Assembly (NCBI RefSeq): GCF_016584105.1
Contig: NZ_NRSM01000010.1
Coordinates: forward strand, 52,432-116,431
DNA: 64,000 bases
Reading direction: 5' to 3'
From: Ectothiorhodospira shaposhnikovii
GTDB lineage: Bacteria; Pseudomonadota; Gammaproteobacteria; Ectothiorhodospirales; Ectothiorhodospiraceae
Positions 47,550 to 54,654 of this stretch are shown piece after piece. The translations under genes and the position numbers were made by a program. The notes beneath the pieces are model-generated. The model was given only the letters and a program-made list of their open reading frames with translations. It made no database searches and was not told the origin of the DNA. How positions within the stretch are numbered: the first letter of the stretch is position 1; each line of letters begins with the position of its first letter.

Positions 47550-48395
47550 TCAGGCCGCCAGCAGGGGGCTGGGAGAACGGGGAGTGGGCTGACGGGCCAG
47601 CAACCACCTCAGGATGGCATCCTGCACCCGCAGACCATGCCGGTTCAGGGCCGCGTTGCCGAACAGGGTATTGAACTCCAGCAGATAGGGATGCTCCCCC
47701 ACCATGGCCACATCGAAACCGGCGTGGTCAATCCTCAACCGGGAGGCCACCTCGGCCACCAGTTCCAGGGCCTGTGGCGGCACCGCGTCGAAATGGATCC
47801 GTCCACCCTGGGCCACGTTATTGTGAAATGCCCCTTCCGCCGCCTCGCGCCAGTAGGCGGTAAACACTCCATCACCCACCCATACCACCCGGATGTCCTT
47901 ACGGATGGGCAGCAGTTCCTGGGCATAGAGCACCGGCTGACGGGCAGCCCAGTCACGCAGTTCGGCCACCGTCCGGATCAGCGCCACCCCCTGCCCCATG
48001 GAGGAGCGGGGCACTTTCAGCACACAGGGCAGCCCCAAAACATCCAACACCTCCTCCACGGCGGCGGGCGTGGCCGGAAGGATCAGGGTATCGGGCACAT
48101 GCCGGGGACAGAGGGCCTGAAAGGCCCGGGTCATCTCGATCTTGTCATGCCCCAGGTGATAGGACGACACGGAAGGGAAAACCGGACACCCCAGGGCGTA
48201 ATGCAGGCTGTTCACCTGCCAGTATTCCGGGAACAAGAGCCAGTCGGCTTCCTGCAGACGCTGACGTTCCGCCAGATAGTTTTCCGGACGCACATAGCGC
48301 ACACCGGGCATGCCGATGGTCCGGAAGGGATCGAAAGTGATCAGGTGCAGCCACAGCCCATCGCCTCGCGGCGGCACATCGCATTGCTGCGCCAC
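47550..48395 (-). CDS. ATP-grasp (RimK-like) protein
   Basis: 281 residues from GTG 48395, which has AGGAGA six bases upstream. Contains an ATP-grasp fold: LPCVLKVPRSSMGQGVALI (nucleotide-binding lysine and small loop), ELLPIRKDIRVVWVGDGVF, and HAGFDVAMVGEHPYLLEFNTLFGN with the metal-binding E and N. Members ligate carboxylates to amines, for example glutamylation; the substrate is unknown. Divergent from frdABCD with a 153-base shared promoter region. Confidence 0.82.
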   Translation of the reverse strand: MAQQCDVPPRGDGLWLHLITFDPFRTIGMPGVRYVRPENYLAERQRLQEADWLLFPEYWQVNSLHYALGCPVFPSVSSYHLGHDKIEMTRAFQALCPRHVPDTLILPATPAAVEEVLDVLGLPCVLKVPRSSMGQGVALIRTVAELRDWAARQPVLYAQELLPIRKDIRVVWVGDGVFTAYWREAAEGAFHNNVAQGGRIHFDAVPPQALELVAEVASRLRIDHAGFDVAMVGEHPYLLEFNTLFGNAALNRHGLRVQDAILRWLLARQPTPRSPSPLLAA

Positions 48396-48548
48396 GCAAG
48401 TTCTCCTGAAAAAGAGGTAAAAAGACGACCGACTCATACACCGCAGGACGCGGCGGCGGGATCTTATGCCTTTTTTGATCTGGCTGGAAGTGTGGCCGCG
48501 AGGAATCCTGCTAAAGTGTCTCCAAACCCTTCACAACGGGATCATTCC

Positions 48549-50309
48549 ATGCAGGTCATCCAGTCCGACGTGGTCATCATCGGCGGCGGAGGTGCCGGAC
48601 TCCGGGCCGCCATCGCCGTGGCACAGGAAGCCCCGGGGCTTTCCGTGGCCCTGGTTTCCAAGGTCGTCCCCATGCGCAGCCACACCGTCGCCGCCGAAGG
48701 CGGCTCCGCCGGGGTGATTCACCCGGATGACAGTCTGGACAAGCATTTCGACGACACCGTCTCCGGCGGCGACTGGCTCTGTGAGCAGGACGTGGTGGAG
48801 TACTTCGTCGGCCAGTGCACCCGGGAGATGATCCAGCTGGAACAATGGGGCTGTCCCTGGAGTCGCCGGGACGACGGCAGCATCAACGTGCGCTTCTTCG
48901 GCGGCATGAAATCCCCCCGCACCTGGTTTGCCGCCGACAAGACCGGCTTTCACATCCTCCACACCCTGTTCCAGACCTCGCTGCAGTTCCCCGCCATCCG
49001 GCGCCATGACGAGTTCTTCTGCACCGATCTGTTGGTGGAAGACGGTCGCCTGCAGGGCGTGCTGGCCCTGTGCATCGCCACCGGCGAACCGGTCCTGTTC
49101 CAGTGCAAAGCGGCGGTGCTGGCCACCGGCGGCGCCAGCCGGGTCTTCGGCCAGAACACCAATGCCGGCATCGTCACCGGCGAGGGCATGGGCATGGCCT
49201 ACGCCCAGGGCGTCCCCCTGCGGGACATGGAGTTCGTGCAGTGGCACCCCACCGCCCTGCCCGGCAGCGGCATTCTCATGACCGAAGGCTGCCGCGGCGA
49301 AGGCGGCATCCTGCTCAACAAGGACGGCCACCGCTACCTGCAGGACTACGGCCTGGGTCCCCTGGACCCGTGGCCCCGCCCCCGCGCCATGGAACTGGGA
49401 CCCCGGGACCGCCTGTCCCAGGCCTTCTGGCACGAGGACCAGGCCGGCCGAACCCTGCAGACCCCCCACGGCACGGCGGTCCATCTGGACCTGCGCCACC
49501 TGGGGGAGAAGAAAATCATGGAACGCCTGCCCATGATCTGCGAACTGGCCCGCACCTTTGCCGCCGTGGACCCGGTCACCGCCCCCATTCCGGTGCGGCC
49601 CGCCGTGCACTACACCATGGGCGGCGTACTCTGCGATGTCCATGGCGCCACGCCGCTGCCCGGCCTCTACGCCGCCGGCGAATGCAGCAGCGTGGGCATC
49701 CATGGCGCCAATCGCCTGGGCTCCAACTCCCTGGCCGAACTACTGGTCTTCGGCCGCGCCGCCGGCCTGTCCGCCGCCCGCCATGCCCGTGAAACCCATG
49801 CCGCCTCCGCCGCGCTCCAGGCCCAGGCCGAAAGCCGGGCCGCCGTGCACTTGGACATGCTGCGCCGGGAAGGCGGCACCCGGGTGGCCCGGCTGCGCCA
49901 ACGCCTGCACGAGATCATGGAAGCCGGCGTCGGCATCGTCCGCGAAGGGCCGCGCATGGCACGGGCCTGCGAACAACTGGCGGAGCTGCGGGAACAGTTC
50001 CGGGCCGGAGTGGCCCTGGATGACCGGGGCCGTGCCTTCAACACCGAATGGCTCACCGCCATCGAACTGGGCCATACCCTGCAGGTGGCCGAGGCCATGG
50101 CCCATGCCGCCCTGCTGCGACAGGAATCCCGCGGTGCCCACATGCGCATCGACGGTTTCGAGGCCCGGGACGACGAGCGCTTTTTGTGTCACTCCCTCAT
50201 CCATAGCCAGGGCGACGCCCCGCCCCGTGTGACCCACAGCCCGGTCACCATCACCCGCTCCCAGCCCAGGGCGCGGGTCTACGGCGGCGCCGCCCAGAAC
50301 CAGTCATAA
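48549..50309 (+). CDS. frdA: Fumarate reductase flavoprotein subunit
   Basis: Catalytic FAD subunit of quinol:fumarate reductase. Dinucleotide motif DVVIIGGGGAGLRAA; H45 in MRSHTVAAEGG is the covalent FAD attachment site; substrate-site segments HPTALPGSG, TEGCRGEGG and HGANRLGSNSLAEL are present. 586 residues. ATG 48549 begins directly before the Rossmann strand. The C/D subunits downstream show it is the FrdABCD type rather than succinate dehydrogenase, so it likely serves fumarate respiration, although reversibility is possible. Confidence 0.94.
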   Translation: MQVIQSDVVIIGGGGAGLRAAIAVAQEAPGLSVALVSKVVPMRSHTVAAEGGSAGVIHPDDSLDKHFDDTVSGGDWLCEQDVVEYFVGQCTREMIQLEQWGCPWSRRDDGSINVRFFGGMKSPRTWFAADKTGFHILHTLFQTSLQFPAIRRHDEFFCTDLLVEDGRLQGVLALCIATGEPVLFQCKAAVLATGGASRVFGQNTNAGIVTGEGMGMAYAQGVPLRDMEFVQWHPTALPGSGILMTEGCRGEGGILLNKDGHRYLQDYGLGPLDPWPRPRAMELGPRDRLSQAFWHEDQAGRTLQTPHGTAVHLDLRHLGEKKIMERLPMICELARTFAAVDPVTAPIPVRPAVHYTMGGVLCDVHGATPLPGLYAAGECSSVGIHGANRLGSNSLAELLVFGRAAGLSAARHARETHAASAALQAQAESRAAVHLDMLRREGGTRVARLRQRLHEIMEAGVGIVREGPRMARACEQLAELREQFRAGVALDDRGRAFNTEWLTAIELGHTLQVAEAMAHAALLRQESRGAHMRIDGFEARDDERFLCHSLIHSQGDAPPRVTHSPVTITRSQPRARVYGGAAQNQS

Positions 50310-50321
50310 CCGGGGGATACC

Positions 50322-51074
50322 GTGAGCCAGACCCGCACCATCATGATCGAGTGCCTGCGTTATGATCCCGAGCAGGACCAGGCCCCCCATTACCGGACCT
50401 ATGAGGTCCCCTTCACCGACGAGATGTCGGTGCTGGAAGGGCTGCAATACATCAAGGACCACCTGGACGGCAGCCTCACCTTCCGCTGGTCCTGTCGCAT
50501 GGCCATCTGCGGCAGCTGCGGCTGCATGGTCAACCACCAGCCCATCCTGAGCTGCCAGAGCTTCCTGCGGGACTACTACCCGGCCCGCATTCGGGTGGAA
50601 CCCCTGGAGCACTTCCCCATCGTCAAGGATCTGGTCATCGACCAGAGCGACTTCCTGGGCAAGCTGGAATCCGTCACGCCCTACCTGGTCCCGGCCCAGC
50701 CGCTCACCCCGGAGGACGGCCCCAACCTGCAAACGCCCCGGCAGATCGAGGACTACCTGGGGTACGCCCAGTGCATCAACTGCCTGCTCTGCTACGCCGC
50801 CTGCCCCCAGTACGGCCTCAACAATGCGTTCACCGGACCGGCCGCCCTGGCCCTGCTGGCCCGCTACAACGCCGACTCCCGGGATGCCGGACAAAAAACC
50901 CGAATGGAGGTGGTGAATGCCGAGGAAGGCGTCTGGGGCTGTACCCTGGTGGGCCTGTGTTCGGAAGTCTGCCCCAAGCACGTGGACCCGGCCCGGGCCA
51001 TAAACCGCAACAAGATCAACAGCACCCAGGATTACTTCCTGCGCTTTCTGGCGCCCTTCGGGAGGGGTTCGTGA
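50322..51074 (+). CDS. frdB: Fumarate reductase iron-sulfur subunit
   Basis: 250 residues from a GTG start. N-terminal ferredoxin domain with [2Fe-2S] ligands in WSCRMAICGSCGCMVN and SC; C-terminal domain with CINCLLCYAACPQYG ([4Fe-4S]) and CTLVGLCSEVCPKHVDP ([3Fe-4S]). Electron transfer between membrane quinol and FrdA. Confidence 0.95.
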   Translation: MSQTRTIMIECLRYDPEQDQAPHYRTYEVPFTDEMSVLEGLQYIKDHLDGSLTFRWSCRMAICGSCGCMVNHQPILSCQSFLRDYYPARIRVEPLEHFPIVKDLVIDQSDFLGKLESVTPYLVPAQPLTPEDGPNLQTPRQIEDYLGYAQCINCLLCYAACPQYGLNNAFTGPAALALLARYNADSRDAGQKTRMEVVNAEEGVWGCTLVGLCSEVCPKHVDPARAINRNKINSTQDYFLRFLAPFGRGS

Positions 51075-51472
51075 TGACGCCTGCACCCAAGACCTACGTC
51101 CGCCCCATGAACCGCTGGTGGATGCGACACCCCGCCTACCGCCGCTACCTGCTGCGGGAAGGCACCAGCGTGATGGTGGCGGCCTATGCCCTGTTCCTGC
51201 TCGCCGGCATGGTCTGCCTGGTGCTGGGAGAAACCGCCTTCAACCTGTGGCGGGGCTTTTTGCAGTCGCCGGTGTCGGTGATCTTCCATCTGGCGGCCCT
51301 GGCGGCCTTCGCCTTCCATGCCTGGACCTGGTTCAAGGTCATGCCCCTGACCACGCCCCCGCTGCGATTCCGGGGCCGGCCGGTCCCTGACCGCATGATC
51401 TTCCGCGCCGCCCTCTGGGCCTGGGGCATCGCCTCCCTGGTCCTTCTGGTGCTTGCCATGAGGTTTCTGTGA
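51074..51472 (+). CDS. frdC: Fumarate reductase membrane subunit C
   Basis: 132 residues with three membrane helices (MVAAYALFLLAGMVCLVLG; VIFHLAALAAFAFHAWTW; AALWAWGIASLVLLVLAM). N-terminus YVRPMNRWWMRHPAYRRYLLREGTS (conserved WW..PFYRFYMxREGT-like pattern) is typical of FrdC. Start overlaps the frdB TGA as TGATG. Confidence 0.92.
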   Translation: MTPAPKTYVRPMNRWWMRHPAYRRYLLREGTSVMVAAYALFLLAGMVCLVLGETAFNLWRGFLQSPVSVIFHLAALAAFAFHAWTWFKVMPLTTPPLRFRGRPVPDRMIFRAALWAWGIASLVLLVLAMRFL

Positions 51473-51834
51473 TGAGAACCCGTTCCCACGAACCCATCGT
51501 CTGGTCCCTGTTCGGCGCCGGTGGCGTCTTTGCCGCCCTGCTGGGCACCATGCTGGTCCTGATCATCGGCATCCTCGTCCCCATGGGCCTGGGTTTCGGT
51601 CCCGACGCCATGCACTACGACAGCCTGCGTAGCCTGTTCGGCCATCCCCTGCCGGCCCTGGGCCTGGCGGTGGTCATCAGCCTGTTCCTGTTCCACGGCG
51701 CCCACCGCATCTACCACACCCTGCATGACCTTGGCATCCCCGCCTCGAAAAGGATGATGCTGGCCTGCTACGGCAGCGCCGCCGCCGGCTCCGGCGTGGC
51801 CCTGCTGCTGGCGGGAATGCTGGTGGTGTTCTGA
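51472..51834 (+). CDS. frdD: Fumarate reductase membrane subunit D
   Basis: 120 residues, three membrane helices; EPIVWSLFGAGGVFAALLGT and LFLFHGAHRIYHTLHDLGI are FrdD hallmarks. Start shares a base with the frdC stop. Together FrdC and FrdD form the haem-free quinone-binding anchor. Confidence 0.92.
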   Translation: MRTRSHEPIVWSLFGAGGVFAALLGTMLVLIIGILVPMGLGFGPDAMHYDSLRSLFGHPLPALGLAVVISLFLFHGAHRIYHTLHDLGIPASKRMMLACYGSAAAGSGVALLLAGMLVVF

Positions 51835-51945
51835 AGGCGGCAAGCACTTTGGTCACTTGCGAGAAAGGCAAGCTTGCCGGGGCCAAGATAAGGACCAAAC
51901 TGCTTAAACTTATGCAGACACCTTCCACATCGGAGTCTGCACACC

Positions 51946-52260
51946 ATGGGCAACACCTATTTCATCAGCCGCCACCCCGGCGCCGTGGCCTGGGCCGCCA
52001 GGCGGGGTATCCCCGTGGACCGCACCCTGGATCATCTGGAGATCGACCTCGTCCATCCCGGTGACACCGTCATCGGCACCCTGCCCATCAACCTGGTGGC
52101 CCGGGTCTGCGAACGGGGCGGTCGCTATCTTCACCTGAGCCTGTCGCTGCCCCCGGAACTGAGAGGACAGGAATTATCCGCCGAGACACTGGAACGGCTG
52201 GGGGCACGGCTGGAAGAATACGAAGCCGTCCGCAAACCCTGTCCGGAGGCAAGGAAATAG
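51946..52260 (+). CDS. csx16: CRISPR-associated protein Csx16 (VVA1548 family)
   Basis: 104-residue soluble protein beginning TYFISRHPGAVAWAARRG, with DTVIGTLPINLVARVCERG and YLHLSLSLPPELRGQEL, the conserved pattern of Csx16/VVA1548 proteins found only beside type III CRISPR loci. Csx16 has been reported as a ring nuclease that degrades cyclic oligoadenylates and so switches off type III signalling; that role is family knowledge, not visible here. It begins 111 bases after frdD and is 4 bases before cas6. No cOA-activated effector lies in the window. Confidence 0.88.
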   Translation: MGNTYFISRHPGAVAWAARRGIPVDRTLDHLEIDLVHPGDTVIGTLPINLVARVCERGGRYLHLSLSLPPELRGQELSAETLERLGARLEEYEAVRKPCPEARK

Positions 52261-52264
52261 CCCA

Positions 52265-53221
52265 ATGACGTCACAGACCATCAAACTGCCCTTGGCCCGT
52301 TACCGGCTGTGGTTCCAGGCACAAACCCCGGTCACACTGCCCCGATTTGCCGGCTCCACCTGGCGGGGCACCCTCGGTCATGCCCTCAAGAAGGCCGTCT
52401 GCGTCACCCGTCAACCCCATTGCAGATCCTGCATGCTGCTGCATGCCTGCGCCCACGCCTACATCTTCGAGACCCCGCCGCCGCCCGGCGCCGGAAAGAT
52501 GCGAAAATACACTGCGGCCCCCCACCCCTTCGTACTCAGTCCACCCGACGGCCCGCATCAGTTGTCACCCGGGGACGAATATCCCCTGGATCTCACACTC
52601 GTCGGCCAGGGCAATCGTCACCTGCCCTATGTCATCCATGCCCTGTCCCTGGGGGCCCGCAACGGGATCGGCAAGACCAGGGGCGCTCTTGAACTGACCA
52701 GGGTGGATCAGGCCGTCACGGTCGATGCCATGGATTTGCAAACCATCTTCATACCGGGACAACCCGTCCAGACCCTGCCGGCGCTCACGCCCTCCATCCC
52801 GGCAACGCCGAAACAACCGATCACACTGACGCTGCACACCCCCCTGCGACTCAAGCGCGATGGACACACCGTACAGCCGGATGAATTCCACTTTGCCGAC
52901 CTGTTCTCCAATCTGCTTCGGCGCGTCTCCATGCTCAGTTACTTTCACACCGACACGCCCCTGGACACCGATTTCGCCCAACTCACCCAGGCCGCCCGGG
53001 CATGGCAAGCAGATCATGCCCGGCTGCAGTGGCAGAGCTGGCAGCGCTACTCATCGCGCCAGAAAGCCCACGTCAACATGGACGGCCTCACCGGACAACT
53101 GACCCTCCCCCACGAAGGCATCGAACCCTTCTGGCCGTATCTCTGGCTGGGGCAGTTCATTCATGCCGGCGCGGGCACGGTGATGGGACAGGGGCGATAC
53201 CAAATGGCAAGCTTGAGATAA
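52265..53221 (+). CDS. cas6: CRISPR repeat-processing endoribonuclease Cas6
   Basis: 318-residue RAMP protein that cleaves the CRISPR transcript into crRNAs. Four cysteines in CVTRQPHCRSCMLLHAC near residue 46-62 followed by AHAYIFET are typical of the DUF2276-type Cas6. The C-terminal glycine-rich loop HAGAGTVMGQGRYQM (about 299-313) is the RAMP/Cas6 signature. Catalytic residues are variable in Cas6 and cannot be fixed by eye. It forms a pair with csx16 and is separated from the effector operon by higA and an IS200-type element. Confidence 0.9.
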   Translation: MTSQTIKLPLARYRLWFQAQTPVTLPRFAGSTWRGTLGHALKKAVCVTRQPHCRSCMLLHACAHAYIFETPPPPGAGKMRKYTAAPHPFVLSPPDGPHQLSPGDEYPLDLTLVGQGNRHLPYVIHALSLGARNGIGKTRGALELTRVDQAVTVDAMDLQTIFIPGQPVQTLPALTPSIPATPKQPITLTLHTPLRLKRDGHTVQPDEFHFADLFSNLLRRVSMLSYFHTDTPLDTDFAQLTQAARAWQADHARLQWQSWQRYSSRQKAHVNMDGLTGQLTLPHEGIEPFWPYLWLGQFIHAGAGTVMGQGRYQMASLR

Positions 53222-53270
53222 AAACCGGATCAGGCCCATCAATGGGGGAAGCACCCAACAAGCCCCCCAC

Positions 53271-53341
53271 CGTCACTCCCGCGAAGGCGGGAGTCCATAA
53301 TCTCCGGCCCATGACCGGATTCCCGCCTGGGCGGGAATCAC
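53271..53341. repeat. REP-like palindromes after cas6
   Basis: CACTCCCGCGAAGGCGGGAG (53274-53293) and ATTCCCGCCTGGGCGGGAAT (53319-53338) form two hairpins of the same type as at 14153 and 17629, at the convergent ends of cas6 and higA. Confidence 0.7.
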
Positions 53342-53345
53342 TGAT

Positions 53346-53681
53346 TCAGAATTTCCCATGCTCAGCCATTGGGGTTGAGCAATTTTCTGACACAGAATTC
53401 CAAGGACGAATACTCTTCAACTGATCCTTAAGGACATCTTCTGCAACTTCGGTGTCATAGGCCACCTGTGCCCGTAGCCAATAGCCATTCGACAACCCAA
53501 AGAAACGGCAGAGACGCAAGTCAGTGTCCGCGGTTATCGAGCGCTTTCCGGCAATGATCTGGCCGATTCTCTGAGCGGGCACGCCAATTTCCTTGGCCAA
53601 TCGATACTGAGAAATGCCCATGGGGTCTAGAAACTCTTCTTTCAGTAGTTCCCCCGGCGTTACGGCATCAATCGTGCGCAT
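53346..53681 (-). CDS. higA: HigA-family antitoxin (orphan)
   Basis: 111-residue XRE/Cro-type DNA-binding protein. PGELLKEEFLDPMGISQYRLAKEIGVPAQRIGQI is the HigA helix-turn-helix region (core LGISQYRLAK-like), then RSITADTDLRLCRFFGLSNGYWLRAQ, the family's second conserved segment. A perfect AGGAGG lies six bases upstream of ATG 53681. The higB toxin, which normally precedes higA, is missing; only a short open remnant lies between this gene and the IS200 element. Confidence 0.85.
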   Translation of the reverse strand: MRTIDAVTPGELLKEEFLDPMGISQYRLAKEIGVPAQRIGQIIAGKRSITADTDLRLCRFFGLSNGYWLRAQVAYDTEVAEDVLKDQLKSIRPWNSVSENCSTPMAEHGKF

Positions 53682-53779
53682 GGGTTACCTCCTCATTCAG
53701 AATATTGTTGAAAACTGTAAATTCGGCTTTGTACTCGGCAAAGATTTTGTCGAATTCATTTGGAGTGTTGGCGAGACTA

Positions 53780-54410
53780 GCAAGTATTCCCCGGCAAAGC
53801 CGGGGGCTTCAATATGTGAGCCGCTCAAAGCGGCATAAACATGGGGCCACCTGAAGGTGGCTTTCAGCTCCAGAGCTTCATCTGGTCAAGGCGCTTGTCT
53901 TCGGCCTCCTGGTGACGGATGTACTGTCGTATCGTCTCCTCATCACGCCCCACCGTCGATACAAAGTTCCCCTGGCCCAGAAACTCTGGCCCACAAAATT
54001 CCGCTTCCTCTCTCCGTACACCCGGGCAATGTGAATCGCACTCTTGCCCTTGATGTACCCCACAACCTGCGATACCGCATACTTTGGTGGGATCGAAATC
54101 AGCATATGGACATGGTCCGGCATCACATGCCCCTCTTCAATCCAGCTTTCCTTCTGCCTCGCCAGCCGATGGAAAACTTCCCCCAAATGTCGTCTCAATT
54201 GGCAAAAAAGGAGCCTGCGACGATATTTCGGGATGAATACCACGTGATATTTACACTCCCACTTGGAGTGGCTTAGGCTCTCAAATTCGTCCATTGGGAT
54301 TCTCCTGTGTCGTGTACTTGGCGGCTCACAACCGGGAGTTTTCCCAATGGACTCCCTACAATGTCAAACTTCTACTGTCACCCCGGCAGAGCCGGGCGAT
54401 TTCCCAAGTC
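53780..54410 (-). mobile_element. IS200/IS605-type insertion element
   Basis: A tnpA gene is flanked by subterminal hairpins rather than inverted repeats, as in this family: CCCCGGC-AAA-GCCGGGG (53789-53805) and GCCGC-TCAAA-GCGGC (53820-53834) on the 3' side, and CCCCGGC-AGA-GCCGGG (54381-54396) on the 5' side. The related sequences at both ends suggest the limits, but exact ends are approximate. No tnpB is present. It splits csx16-cas6-higA from the cas10 operon. Confidence 0.75.
53864..54294 (-). pseudogene. tnpA: IS200-type transposase TnpA, frameshifted
   Basis: HUH single-strand transposase. The open frame from ATG 54294 gives LSHSKWECKYHVVFIPKYRRR, the HUH motif in MPDHVHMLIS and GQSFWARG, then departs from the family (TLYRRWGVMRRR). 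Reading one base shifted after about 53986 restores NFVSTVGRDEETIRQYIRHQ and EAEDKRLDQMKLWS with a stop at 53864, so one base is missing in the last glycine codon. The tyrosine nucleophile (in IRQYIRHQ) is therefore out of frame, and the enzyme is probably inactive unless frameshifting occurs. Confidence 0.85.
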
Positions 54411-54654
54411 TGGCTAAGACGACTTGAGGTTAACCTCCTCTCCAGTCCTGGTCTGTCGGAAACATTCCCTGATGGCGCAGGATGAAGAAGCCCCCTACAA
54501 AGCGACGGCTAAGTAGCTATGAGCCTTGTCACCCCAGCGGATGAAGTCAGTACCATGGTCAACGGCATCATCAAGGGCTGCCAAAACCGCATATTTTGTG
54601 TACCCTTGCCAAATTGCTAATTACCTCTGCAAGCGACGAGAAAGGGAAAGCACC
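54295..54654. other. 360-base gap upstream of cas10
   Basis: Contains the 5' end of the IS200-type element up to about 54410, then about 240 bases of non-IS sequence. Only short frames are seen, for example a 33-codon one from 54520 (MSLVTPADEVSTMVNGI...), which has no recognisable homology and no good ribosome site. The promoter of the cas10 operon must lie here or in the element. AAAGGGAAAG precedes the cas10 ATG. Confidence 0.6.

Noticed and set aside
47637..48548. Extended N-terminus of frdA reaching back over the ATP-grasp gene
   Set aside because: The extension is antisense to the ATP-grasp protein, and FrdA homologues begin at the Rossmann strand after ATG 48549.
51849..52064. Short frame before csx16 with KLAGAKIRTKLLKLMQ
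   Set aside because: It overlaps csx16 in another frame, lacks a ribosome site and has no recognisable family; could be an untranslated leader.
53614..53838. Plus-strand 74-codon frame between higA and the IS element
   Set aside because: It overlaps higA antisense and ends within the IS hairpins; no homology pattern.
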